DNA of 64,000 bases from Mugil cephalus (taxonomy: Eukaryota; Chordata; Actinopteri; Mugiliformes; Mugilidae). Made by a program: the position numbers and the translations under genes. The stretch lies in contig NC_061790.1 in the NCBI RefSeq assembly GCF_022458985.1, positions 14,240,397-14,304,396 on the forward strand. Reading direction: 5' to 3'. A model generated the notes under the pieces. That model was not told the origin of the DNA and did not search any database. It worked only from the letters and a program-made list of their open reading frames with translations. How positions within the stretch are numbered: position 1 is the stretch's first letter; each line of letters begins with the position of its first letter. This document shows, one piece after another, positions 35,476-48,500 of this stretch.

Positions 35476-38204
35476 CCTACACGGAGAGTGACTTGAGCCC
35501 GATCTGGTGCACGCACCCTGTCGACATTTTGCGCAAAGTGAATTTGTAATCTGGTTAGTGTCGCAGCTCGTCGAGGTGACGGTTGAAACACCGCGGAGAT
35601 TCTTATGCAATCTGACACTGGAGACACGCAACACAATTCTTTTCCTGATTCAATATTTGTGGATTCATTATTTTATTAAAGCGGCTGGCCTCGTTGCAGG
35701 TCTATTGTATTTGATTGAATTCATTTAAATGTCTATGTATGTTATGTAATTCCTCCTCCTCATTCTTAGAAAAGTAGCCGGGCTGAGACAGAATTTAGCC
35801 CAAATGACTTCTCAATAATTCATTCAGCCTTGAGCTAACCCCATCCACATTCCCACAGGAACTAGTGAGCGTCAGTACCAGCAGAGGAAAGCTAGTTAAT
35901 GGATACTTGGATCAATAGTTTTTGTGGTTAATACTCAAGTGATGTGAATGTGCTAGAAAAGTATGTGCAGCAGTTTTTGGCCAACTCCATTCACCGTATA
36001 CCAGCAGTAAGCTGTTAGATAAACAGCGTTTTTCTGGTCAGGGCTGTCCATAGTCTATAAATAAGCTACAGTACGGTCTTCTCTGTGTGTACAGTTTGGA
36101 GAAGCAGACAGGTGCACCACTGCTGAAGCCAAACAATGAACTCCTGTGAAAAGAGCCAGCACTGCAATGTAGTTTTCAATAAGGCAATCTACCCTGGCGG
36201 GGAACTGCAGATACAGCCCTCTCTTCAACGCCGCCAAACTCCACTGGCAAAAGCAATGGGATTACCAATCTGAGCTGAGGGGTTTTGGTGAAAAGGCAAC
36301 TTTTGTGTTTCATGAACACATCAATTTGGTTCTGATGAGTAATGTATCAACACAACAAAGTTGCACAATAACACAAGCTTACTGACAGGCAGCAATGGTT
36401 CCTGTGTTTTGCTTGTGAAAATGACAGTTTTTGTCAATGGAGTCTGGTGTGGCCTAAAAGAGACTGATATGATAGTTTCTATTGCCCCGCTGCAGAAGAC
36501 TGTCTGACAGCAAGGGAGCGCTGATACTGATAATATACTGAGATTGATTTTTTATTTTTATTTTTTTACTTACAAGGACTTGTTTTACTGACCCTGTCCC
36601 AAACAGTTGGCATGCTGACCACTGTCAACTGTGAATAACACACTGACTGTGAATAAGTACACCACACTACCCCACATAAAAGAAGAAGAACAAGCCAGAG
36701 GATTTGTGGATGCATTTGTGCATATATATCTGTATCTAGACTGTGCATGAGCAGTTCATAATTTGTGACTGCTGCTGCCCTCGTAACAAAACCTGGCTTG
36801 GGATGTGCTGACATGTGCAGCGACAGAGCTCAAACTCAGTAGGCACGACTCAGCGTGGCTCGGAACATTAAAACTGACAACAGCTGGCATCTTCTTTTTT
36901 GCCTTATGCATGATTTTTATTTTATTTTATTTTTTTTTTTTCTTGCTTCCCCATATAGCGGCTTTTCATTTCTCAGTAGGGGTGGGATGCCTGCGATATG
37001 TAAATTGTTAAATGATTTAGCCTCATCTGTGGACATTTGTACATGTTTTCTACATATGTAATGTTTCCACCACAAGCACTGACCTTTACATGTCTGACAC
37101 CGTACATTCAAATTCAATCATGTCTTGGAAGCCACGAGTCCAGAAACTGCAACAGCTGCAAGCAAAATGGGAATGCTGTGCTCCATAAATCTGCCTGTGC
37201 TTCGCGTGCTCACATGAGTGGTTACCATCATCCATCTTTGTTTCTGCAGATAGCCTCCATTACGCTGACTGAAATAATTACTGGTCAGAGCATAAACCTG
37301 TAATGCCAGATGGTGGATTGTACATCCAAGCAATAATGATCTAAAGCAAGTCAATTATGCCAGTGTTTTGTGTGAATTATAGGAGGACCATTTTCAATTT
37401 CACACGCTTTGTGTTCAGCGACTGCAGGGTAGCACGGTCTCTGCAGTTCCCCATATTTTCTCCGGGAGGAAGTCGTGTTTGATTCCATGCTGAGCTATTC
37501 AGCCACTCGATATCAAAAGCACTGAACCACTAAATTATATAAAGTCCCCAGTTCTGAGCACTGTGTGTCCACAAATGTGTGTGTGTGCCCACTGCACATG
37601 AGACACGGCGGTGTGGTTTTACTGCTTTTGCTACAGTCCTGATTAATATTTTAGCGAGCCACAGAGATGCGAGCTCACAGGCAGCGGAGAGGGGATTTGC
37701 TCAGGCAGCATCACAGAGCGGATCGGCCCAACGATAACACTGCAACAACACCACCCCTTTCATCGCGACCATTTACGTGCACGAACAAAAGGTGAGTGGC
37801 TCACGATGAGCACAATGCAGCGCGCCACATGAAAGCCTCGGCCTGGGCTTTGATCTGTGGTGGGGACAAGCTTCGTGTTTGGCTCAAAACCAATGAGAGA
37901 CTTTGATGAGAGTCCAAGAACAAAAGGGCAGTCTGTGTACGTCATATTTGGCCAAATACACTAACTTTTTCTAATATCCCTCTGGGTCACGGATAATTAC
38001 AACATGAGTTTTTTTTTTTTTTGAGAAGAAGGATCTAAAGCAAAGAAATATCTGTACGATGAAGCATATTATTATCTTGATTGCTGAAAATGTTGGTTGG
38101 CATCATTGTCAATACATTTAAACAAAGATATGTACTGAACTTGATCAATTAAATGTCATGTTTAAGTAGTTTTCACACATTCAAACTGTTACTTCTGTTG
38201 ATGT

Positions 38205-38346
38205 AGATCCAACCAAATAACACATGGTACATGTTCAAGTAACATCCAGGTCCAACAGTTTCCCATCAGAACATTGAGTTGTCACAATTTGATCAGTGTT
38301 CTTTACTTCTCCTGTCTGTGGTCATAATGTTATGACTGATCGGTAT
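38205..38346 (-). mobile_element. Tc1-like element end fragment
   Basis: On the - strand the end reads TACCGATCAGTCATAACATT, then ACAGGAGAAGTAAAGAACAC. Internal sequence resembling the transposase gene follows (CATCAATGT-type codons are lost). It is the terminal ~140 bp of the same Tc1-like family seen at 19211, 30258 and 56101. No coding capacity remains. Confidence 0.7.
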
Positions 38347-40711
38347 ATTTTTTCTTTAGGGTTACCTTTTTGTGTGTGTGAAATGTCTCAGCAGTTGTTA
38401 CGTGAGTTGACTTGAAGTTTGATGGATAGCTACAGTGCCTTGAAGATTAAACCGCCATGAGCTCCCAGATAGTGAAGCTATACTCACCACTACAGTGTCA
38501 CCAGGGAGCACGTTCCTGAGCTAAAGTGCCCAGTGGCAATTTGAGGCCAGCTCCAAAAGCAAATCAGTTCCAGTAACTGTATGTGTTTGTGCAGGATTTC
38601 TGAAGAGCAGTCTTGGAGCCCAGCATCTATGGTACTGTCCGTTGCTATGTTCTTTGTTTTCCACAGTTTTTGGCAATGTCATTTCTATTTTCCCCAAATG
38701 AACTTGTGCTAATTAGCCAATTTTGCAAATGTTGGTAAGATGACGAGTTTACCTGTGCTAAATATTAGCATATTAACATGCTAATGTCTCCACATACCTA
38801 ACCTCAGAGAGTTGCTAGCATGTGGACTTCTCTTCATGGCCAACACAGGCATCAATATTTTAGTACAGCATCTTCCCAAACGTCCTTGATAATGAACCTG
38901 GAACTTTGATGTTCTATGACCCTCTTTGCCTGATTCATGATCCAGTTCTGCTCATCCATGGCTCCTGGATCCTCAATAAGCACTTCATGGCACTTAGCAG
39001 GCATTTTAGGCGCAGCAGAACTAGACAACAGAGAAGAACGGGCATCAAAGAATGGAAATGAACCTCCAAATGACCCATGCAGGTGTCATTATAAGACTGC
39101 TTGGTTGTTTATGCGCTCATCAAACAGGATGATGGAGTGCTTTTACTCTTATCACGTCTCTGTATGTCCCAATGTGACAATGTGCCGCCATTAGCATCAC
39201 TATACTAGCAGCATGGCGCTTTCTCAATAGGACCTGAAAGGCCTGTGCGAGGAAGAAGTGGTCCATGAAGAGGATTCAGCTCTGATTTATTGTTTAATAC
39301 AGGATTTGAATCATCCTAATTATCTGCTACGCGGGTGAAGTCTCATTATAATATGTAAAACTTGATTATCAGAGGGCCCTCTTGTGATTTTCAGGTCCTG
39401 ATAATCCTTTCTGTTATGAACAGAATTCCTCAAAAGTGAAAGTAAATTGCAAAGTGAATCTGAATCTGATGACAGATTAAAAGTGAGTATTTTTCACACA
39501 TGCACGCATGTGAATTGCTTCTTCTCGGAACTGCATAATTGAGTTCTTGTCCCATATATATACATGTATTTTTTCGCTATTAAGACAGACTGTTTCAGTA
39601 ATAAGAGAAAAGACAAAGAGTCTAATGAGGTATTTGAGGTGAAAGGGATGATGTGAAAACATGAATAAATCATGAGGGGGGCTGAGCAGGCCATTCTTTA
39701 TGAATAAGGGTTATATTGTAAAAAAACAACAACATTGTGTTCAGAAGACTAAGCCGTTTACACATTTTCTGTGCAAAATCCCATGTTTGATCAACACTGA
39801 AAGGTCATTCATTCGATAATTACATCATGTGTGGCTACATAACCCATTTCTCCTACTTTTGTGACAGCTTCATATCCAGAGCGAAATCAATTATATACAA
39901 TAACATCACCCTGGCTTGTACTGTGACATGACTCACCCTGGATGTCAAAACACATTCATCCAGCCAGAATGCTTGTGGCAGGCCCACTGAAGGACACAAC
40001 AGCAGGACTGCAGGACGGGGCTCATTTTAATGTGGTTAGCTGGTTACTGAATGTGCTAATGAAAGCCACAGGGTTAAGAATGACGCAATGTCAACACTGC
40101 ACTCAGCATAGTGGGGAAAATATCTTAAGACACCCGAGGAAGAGTTTAGCTTAGTGGAACTTAACAATAATTATATGCACATTCTGGAAATAAACTTAAA
40201 TTATGGAACATGTTTTTTTTTGTCTGTTGCTCAAAAAAAAAATGACATTCTCAGTCACTGTGGTTGCAAATCACCGAGTTTTAAATGCATTTGTTTGTGT
40301 ATATACAGTATATACATTATAGGAAATTTGCTGAGAAGCCAAAAGTCACCCAGAGCAAAACTTCAATCATGAAACATCAAAGATTTGTATCAATACAAGC
40401 AGGTATAAAGTATTTTTAATAAGTTCTTCAGGTAAGTATACATGACGATGGCAAATAGCAAGGTTTTGTTGCAGTATTTATCTTTTCACTTAAAGTTACA
40501 CTGCAGAAATCTTTCTCCTACTGTCGACAGCCTCTCTGTTGCTCCCAGAAAAAAAGTTTTCCAAGCTTTCTTCATGTTTGGCTCTTTGCAGACTTGAGAT
40601 GTTACTGAGATATTTGTTTACCGCTCTTTAATACTCTAACTTTGGAAAAATTGTCATTTTGTTTATGTATATGTGACAATGCCCTCTAGGGGTTGAGGTG
40701 ATTAAGATGGT

Positions 40712-40737
40712 AAAAAAAAAAAAAAAAAAAAAAAAAA
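40712..40737. repeat. 26-base poly(A) run
   Basis: An uninterrupted A-run with no recognisable retroposon body or target duplication next to it. Confidence 0.9.
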
Positions 40738-43700
40738 CTGTTGCAATTGTCTCGTTCCAAACATAGTGATCTTTCATGCACACGGAGGTCTTCTGATCTT
40801 TACAAACTGTGTTGTTTTTGCACCTAACCTTTGCCAAACCTGTCATAGAACTGAGGCTTTGTAAGTGCTAAACAGTATGAACAGCTCCCTCTCAGTCTGG
40901 AAGATATTTACGTAGTAGTCAATCCTGGAGTAGTAGTAGTTTCATCATGATGTTCAGCCAATAGCTCACACCCTGCTCATACAAGTTATCGTACGTCTGC
41001 TGTGGCTCATCATACATTTTTCATCGCCCTAAACATGACAAAAGATAGGCCGCTCTGGAGCAGAGCAACCTTTTGTGCTGAACCTCTGCAGAGAATGAAA
41101 ATTTAATGAGGTCCTGTCGCATTTGCTCCTGGGTTTTCAACGCGAGTGTTTATTTAGTTTTAAGCGTTAATGCAATCACTGCCTGTTACGCAGTTCAGAT
41201 GCATAATTGTGATGCACGCCCTGATACAGACTTTCTAACGAATCATTTGTCAAAGTGTGAAGCCGAGCTGACAAGCATGTCTAAAACTTTCTTTTGAGCA
41301 GGGCGGTGTGATCTCAACGAGCTTGCTGTTGCTTTGTGGCATATAAGAAGCAAAGTGAATGTGTTTGCAACCGGATAACATAAATTCTGATGAGTTTCTT
41401 TATTTAAACCCAGACATTTTGCATGTTATATTGTTCTTATTTTTTGCTTAGATTTAGATACTCTATTTATTTCTGTTGCACCAACCACCAAGACATGTTC
41501 CTGGCATGTGTGAGCATTCATGACAGTAACCACAGTCCTGACTTTGACGGTGACTTTAAATTTGCTCAGAGACATTTAAAGGAGTGGTCAGCCCTTTCTC
41601 CCGTCGCTCACATCCTTCACTGCTCTTCACATTCTTTACAGGATCGGCAAGCAAAAGCACAGGTGACATTTCAAAACAGCTTTGTTTGGATGCCCAGTTA
41701 AAGTAAATCAACCTGTGCGCTTTTTATGGCTACATTCTCACTGCACAGACAGGCTTTTGTCTATCTGAGTCGCTTTCTACGTAGCACCCTTAAGTAACAA
41801 ATTAGCGCTGCCCCTCCATGTCATTGGTTTCATGTCCACTAATTGCTGCAGAGGAAAGGCAGCTTAGCAGCGTGCTGGAGAGTTGCAGTTCACAGGTAAT
41901 CATTTGCTTGGCCTTGTGTTTTGACACTGGGGACTATTACGCTTTGCTTGATAAGGACTGCAAGCATCTTTTAAGTACTTGAAAACCACTTACAAAAATG
42001 AACTACTTCATCTCCTTGGACTCACCAGGGAAGCTGGTGAAATAAGTCAATATTGTGCAAGCAAATTGTCTATGCAGGAAAGTAACACTTTTTTAATAAT
42101 GTATGCACGCATGCAAAAATAAATAAATAAATGCACCGGTTGTTAAGAAGGAAAAAAATATATATATATTTTGAGCTTCATCACGTCTCCCTTAGATCAT
42201 AAATATCATATGCCATCATAAAAGTGTCTTAAAAGTGCCTCTCACATTGAAGCGCTATTAGAGATGATGGACGGTGCCCTCGGGCACCTTTGCTGCCCTG
42301 ACCTTTATCTCTTTGGTCAAACTGACACTGATGTTAAACATTCTTCACAGGGGCGATAGCATCAAGTGGTTCGATGTCAAGACCGAGATAGCCGTGAGAG
42401 AGAAATGTGATTATTTGGTCTAAATTCTCCCTCAGGTTCGAAGTTTTAAAGGTTGTCAATAAGTGTGAAAAGCTTGAGTTAGATACAATAACCTCAAATG
42501 AAGCCTCAAGGGTGACTTATTGGCAACACTCAGTGAGGCCTTTTGGTTTGAAGGGTAACCTTTATCCCAGACTTCAATAGCAAATTGCATTAGCATGTGT
42601 TCTTGAAGTCTCTTTAAAACCTCATATAATACTATGTAAAAATATCTATAAATGCAACTAAAAAAAAGAAGGTTATTATGATTTTTGGTTCTGCTGATTT
42701 TGCCGAGTCAAGCCGCTGCAAGTAGATAGACTCCAAGTGGACATTGCCCTGTTTTATTTATTTGAGGTCTATGCTGTGCAAATCAATTGTTAGGTGTTCA
42801 GGGCACACAAGACATGCTGCCTGTCTTGGTTATCTCTTTTTGTTGTGCTCAGTGTAACACAAACAAACAATGCATAAATTAATTTGCATTCATAACACTT
42901 TATGGATTTTTAACAAAATGCACCTCACTTGGATCTGAATGAAGAGATGCAAGAAAAAGGAAATCAGTAAAAATTTAAATCACTAATTAAACAATAAAAT
43001 CATCACAAGGTACTCGCAAATAATAAATAAATACGTATGCTATAGAAGTTCATCATAACATCGGAGGCAGATTGTGAACGACGCTGAGCTTCATTTTTGA
43101 CTGATATAATGCTGGCATTTGTTTACTGACCGTGGATATGTAATCTAAGTAAAACGATTGAGCCATTCATCTGATTGTGGTGTCACAAGAAACACTTCCA
43201 TGTTTGACGTGTAGCCCTGCACAGGCTCCTCGAGGCGAGGCGGACATGCAGAGATGCATGAGGAGTGATGGCACGACACTAAAATAACATGAAGTCCGGG
43301 ATAGAATAACGGTCCTGTGATCGCCCTACTGAATACATAAAACTGGCTATGTCCTTCTGAATCACCTGTTCACACATGTGCATGCACAAAGTACGTGACA
43401 CAAGAATAAAAATTCAGGCTGTAGAGCGTCCAATTGGATGTTCAGCCTTTATACGTCCAAGGCTTCAGCGATCCACCATGGCGCACTGCCGCATCAACCA
43501 ATACTTTATGTGCTGTGACGTCTGCTGACACAATGTTCTTTGCTGTTTTCAACCCCTGTGTTTACGTCTGCGCGGTTCGCCTCTTTCTGCCGGAACGATT
43601 CTAAATTAGTCTGCGCCACCGTGTCAGTGAATGTGCAGACTTGGCATGAATGCGTCTGATTGTGAGTCTTAGTCCCACCTCCGTTAAATGAAGTGTGAAT

Positions 43701-43975
43701 GTAAAGCTGTCGCACTTCAAATGATGGAATGTCACGCAGCGCGAGATGATGATTCCTCTGTGCAGTGGTGCTGTTGATGTGTAACGTTTCCTGAGGGGGA
43801 ATAGCTGAGAAGAAACAGGGAGCGAAGATTTCTTAATCGCCACAGTTGTTTCAGTTTGCACAAGCAGGAATAATTACCTAAGAGACGATTCTGAATCTAA
43901 ATACTCACAGCAAAACAAGTTAAGGAGCACTTTTGTGTTTTAATGAACACGCAGCGGGTTAAGAACCTGTTTTCT

Positions 43976-44013
43976 CTCTCTTTCTCTCTCTCTCTCTCCC
44001 TCTCTCTCTCTCT
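43976..44013. repeat. (TC)n-rich tract
   Basis: A CT/TC dinucleotide tract with a few interruptions, about 38 bp, in intergenic DNA. Confidence 0.85.
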
Positions 44014-45440
44014 CGCTACCCACAAATTGGCTGAAATGGCTTTCTAAACTCTGAACATGAAAAATTAACTTGCCTGCTAATGTCGCAAAATGATAAAGTG
44101 GCATTAAAGTTTTTGCGGGCCGTTAATGATGTGCTTTCTTACATCACGAAAATTCAATGTCCCACACAAAGCAGAATATAAATTAGGAAGATTTTGATCT
44201 CATCTATGGCGAACTGAAACTGCCGAACATGTATAATTAACCATACTGGATAATGAACCATAAACAACTGAAGAAATGTAGAAAGAAAACACACAAATGA
44301 TTAAGTTTAGGTCGTAAAGAGTGGCATATGTATGGTGAGTACAGTAAATACATCCAAGGAAGAAATATACCAAACCAAATACATTTAAAAATGAATGCAT
44401 TGTAAAAAGAAAAATCAACAATGTAATGGGACAGTAAATTAACAGGGAAGCTGATATAAACAGAAATAAGTGTAGAAGCCTCCAAATGTATTATTTATTA
44501 ATCAGTTAGATTTGATTAGTTCTTTAATGCCTACATTAATCCTGATTATTGTTGTTGTTGTTGTTTTCAATTGAGCAATTAATTCATTACATTTTTATTA
44601 TGTTTTGGGAACTTCTGGTCCTCCATACAGAGCAGGTCTCTGCTGTTTACTTTGTACCAAATAAGTGCTGTGTCACTTTGACCTGGTTCTATGCCGTGAT
44701 ACTGTCACTAATAGTGTCATTAATTCCGCTCAGTGAAAATAGGTGAGATTCAGTCTATACGGGATTGACAGGAGCTTTGGAAACCAAGTGAATCTGGGTT
44801 ACTACGACCTGACATTAAATACCTCTCGAGTGACAAAGGGTAAGCACCACAGCTGGTCCTGTTGCTGCCCTGGAATTGCTTCACTGTTGTAATCATTCCC
44901 AATATGAAACCAGAATGTGCTTTTATCTGACAATTTCCCAAATAAGTAGCCACACCAGCCTCAGCATATTAATCGGTCTTCACATTCTCCGCCTGAGTGG
45001 GGGAGGCGCCTTTTCTTTGAAGGCCTAAATCTTTTTATCTAACAATTTTGTCCTGCCAAAGGCTTCAGAAAAGCAGCACATGCAACCCATGATCAAACAA
45101 AGCACCAGATAGCAACTGTCAGCGTTATCTCTGTGCTCAAAATGTGTTCATTTTCCTTAACGTGAGCTGAGCTTACAGAAGAAAGGAACCTCCACCCACT
45201 GTGGTAACTATCCACCCACCACCAAGGTATGTATCTATCCATACATACATACACATTCATGTTTACAGTGTTTAAGGTGACATAACAACTTATATTGTGT
45301 TTTAGGTGTAGATAATCAACAGGAATACCATATAATAATTAACATGAATGCAACTAAATTCGTTCTGGCATGAACATACGGTACCAGGCGGAAACACAAT
45401 AACACAACACAATAACTATGTTTAAAAGGTCAATAAAAGG

Positions 45441-45454
45441 TGACGTCACGTGAC
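45441..45454 (+). promoter_or_regulatory. Fused CRE and E-box upstream of slc23a
   Basis: TGACGTCACGTGAC joins a perfect CRE palindrome (TGACGTCA) to an E-box (CACGTG) with overlapping bases, 86-99 nt before the start codon. An AATAAAAGG sequence just upstream could act as a TATA-like element. CRE sites bind CREB/ATF and CACGTG binds USF, MITF/TFE or MYC proteins; which applies is unknown. Confidence 0.5.
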
Positions 45455-45539
45455 AATGAGTAAATCATTTCCCCCTTGACTGTTTGTGGACGCCTTGAGA
45501 TTGTCATTCCTTGTCTTGAGGATTTAGCGAAGAGTCACC

Positions 45540-48500
45540 ATGCGTTCAGAAAAGAAAAGCTCCGGGCAGGACAATCTCGGATTTGATGTGAGTACAAGAT
45601 GGCAGATAAAACTGTTCTTCTACCCAGTGTCCAAAGGGCCTTGGAAACATTGACTTCATGTTGGGTTTTATTGTAAAGATTTACGTAACCTTGTGCTTAC
45701 TAATAAAGCTATGCAGTAGTTATTCATTTGGAATGATGGCAGTAATTTAGGATGACAGTTTTTAAATGTTTGCTTTTTTTTTTTAATCAAAGCTCACACA
45801 ATTCATTTGTAGGGCAAAAAAATGTGTTTTTAATAAGGCTTTACATTTTTAATTTTGTTTATTTTATGGCTTCTCACGTTGCAACCATTGGAAAAGGCGA
45901 CAGCAAGGTCTATGTAAATTGGATTAATGTGTACTAGTCATTAAATCCATTGGTATGTCTCCAGGTGAGCGTTTTCTTGCCTGTTTGTTAAGAAATGCTT
46001 AGTGAGGAGAACTTAGTCCTGATGGTAGAATAATCTTTCATTGTATTGTAGTTGTCTCCTTCTATTTGTTATTTTACCTATTTTTTACCTCTTATTTTAC
46101 CTGTTTGTCTGTCGTTTTGGATCTGTATCTTTGCCAATTTTTTTTTTTTTTTTTTATATTGCACTTATGCAGATGGATTTACGTTCTCAGCCCAAAGCAA
46201 AGGCAGAAGAAGACTGTGTGAGCAGTTGTGTTTCAGATAAAGACAGAAATAAACCAACCTATTGTGTAACTGATGTCCCGCCTTGGTACCTTTGCATTTT
46301 CCTAGCCATTCAGGTGAGTGTAATCTATGCTGGTGATATTTTTATGATCAACGTCATTGGGGCTATAAAAGTAACATTCCTCCACTTGATCACAATAACA
46401 TTGCAAGGTAATTGTGGACAGTGGTTGCAAATGCATTCCTTTTTGCCTCATACAGCATTTTAGACTTTCTAGGTGTGTACTATTAGTGGCAATGTGGCTG
46501 GATGCATGCCATCATTTTGTTTGTTTCTCCTCCTCTACAGCATTACCTGACAGCATTTGGTGGGGTGATCTCCATCCCTCTCATTCTTTCTGAGGGACTT
46601 TGTCTGCAACATGACAGCTTGACCCAGAGCCACCTCATTAACACCATTTTCCTTGTTTGTGGCCTGTGCACCATTCTGCAGGTTACCTTCGGTGTCAGGT
46701 GATTAGAATAATAAAGTTAGTCTGTGCCACTGCCCATCCTGTGAAGTCCCTAAGAAATGGTTTGCCGAATGCTTCTTGTGTTCTAAAAACAGCGCCTCCC
46801 GAAAAATCCAGTCTGCTCTGAGTGGTCAAATCCGAAGGCATGTACAGGCACCATCCAAACATTTCAAAGCCAAGAGCTGAAGCTTTGGGGAAAGGAGGGA
46901 CATTGGAGAAAACATTTAATTGGCTGTAAAATTTATATACGCCCCCTGGTACAGGATGAGTCATCAACATTTTTAAACCTTTTTCAAGGAAATAATCTTT
47001 AAAGCAGCATCATATACTTATGAGGCATTAGTTTTATGGGACAGATACTGCCTCATAGTATCAGCTATACATTGGCATGGTGCAAAACATTTAAATGTCA
47101 AATTAGATTTTTTTGGGACTAGAGACAACAAGCCGGTGCCTCCAAATCACATGACCAATTTAAGAGCAGCAAGACGCAGCATCACTGAATCGGCATTTCA
47201 ACTTTTGTAGAAAGTGATAACTTGTGTTGAGAGGCCAAGTAAAACTAGACTTATTATAAATAATTGACACCACACTTTTTCCTGCATATTTCCCTCATGC
47301 TGGTGCGCGTCTGGTGCACGGAGAAACGGTGAAAAGCAAAACGCTAGCAAGCGGAGATTGCTAGCTAGCTTCAAATGCTCAAAAACAAACAAAAATACCC
47401 CCTTTCCTGTAGATGATGTGTCAATGGTTGCTAAGGAAGAGGGAAAAGTTGTGTGATCGTCGCTTTATTCAGTCATTTCCTGCATTTTTATGGAAATAGT
47501 TATAAATGTTTTGGTTGTTTGAAAAGTTTGTACATAAGCTTTTGTAATTTACGCTTTAATTTTGCATTCTAAGTTATAAAAAGGGTTTCTTAAACATGAT
47601 TGTGGTTTTCACAGTAGTAAATCTAACTTTCAGTCCAATGTATTAATTAATGCAGTTTGTCCAAATAATAATAATAATAATAATAAATATGATTATTATT
47701 ATTATTATTATTATTATTGTTGTTGTTGTAAAATGACACAGGTTGTGCTGGAAAGAATGAAGCCAAACAAGACAAGGTGAAGAGTTTTTAAAATGAAATA
47801 TAAAGGTAAAGCTTCCCTACAGCATTCTTACAACCTTGAAGCTCTATTACTCAACATAAAACCATAATCAGTAACTTGAAACCTGAAAGATTAAACTGTG
47901 AAAGGTTGGTCACACTGATAACAGAAAACTGTCACAGCTTTTTAGATTCAGAGGAGATAAGCACAAAGAATAATTAATTTTACTTCAGATATAATACATG
48001 TAGCTACACGTTAGCTACACGCTAGCTACGTCAAGGCAGCATCTTTACCATGATGTCTCAGAATTATTTTCAACTGAACTGAATTAAGTGCACATTATGT
48101 GCCGATTGTGTCAAAATTATGGATACAAGCAAGCATCTGCATTGTCTTCTGTATTCCTGTTCATTAGTAACTCTTTTCCAATCTGAGAGAAAGTTATTTC
48201 TCTTTTCTGTGTTGCGCTTGTAGACTTCCCATCCTCCAGGGGGGTACATTTGCCTTGGTGACTCCTGCTATGGCCATGTTGTCCATGCCAGAGTGGAAGT
48301 GCCCAGATTGGACCCAGGATGCCAGCCTGGTCAACACCTCCTCCCCTGAATACATAGAAGTGTGGCAGACCCGCCTGAGAACAGTGAGTCATCACTATGT
48401 GCATCCATAGCTTCAGATAAAAGCTGGCCAACAAATCCTTAACTTCTGCACTTCTGCAAGGTTCATGATTAATTCAGTGAGCACATGTGCTTTCTGCTCT

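Larger units (their letters stand above)
35476..45420. other. Intergenic region between chgb and slc23a
   Basis: About 10 kb with no supportable exon. Identifiable items are a Tc1-like end fragment (38205-38346), a 26-base A-run (40712-40737) and a TC-rich tract (43976-44013). The remaining open frames are short and carry no known motif. Conserved enhancers may exist but cannot be recognised without alignments. Confidence 0.4.
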
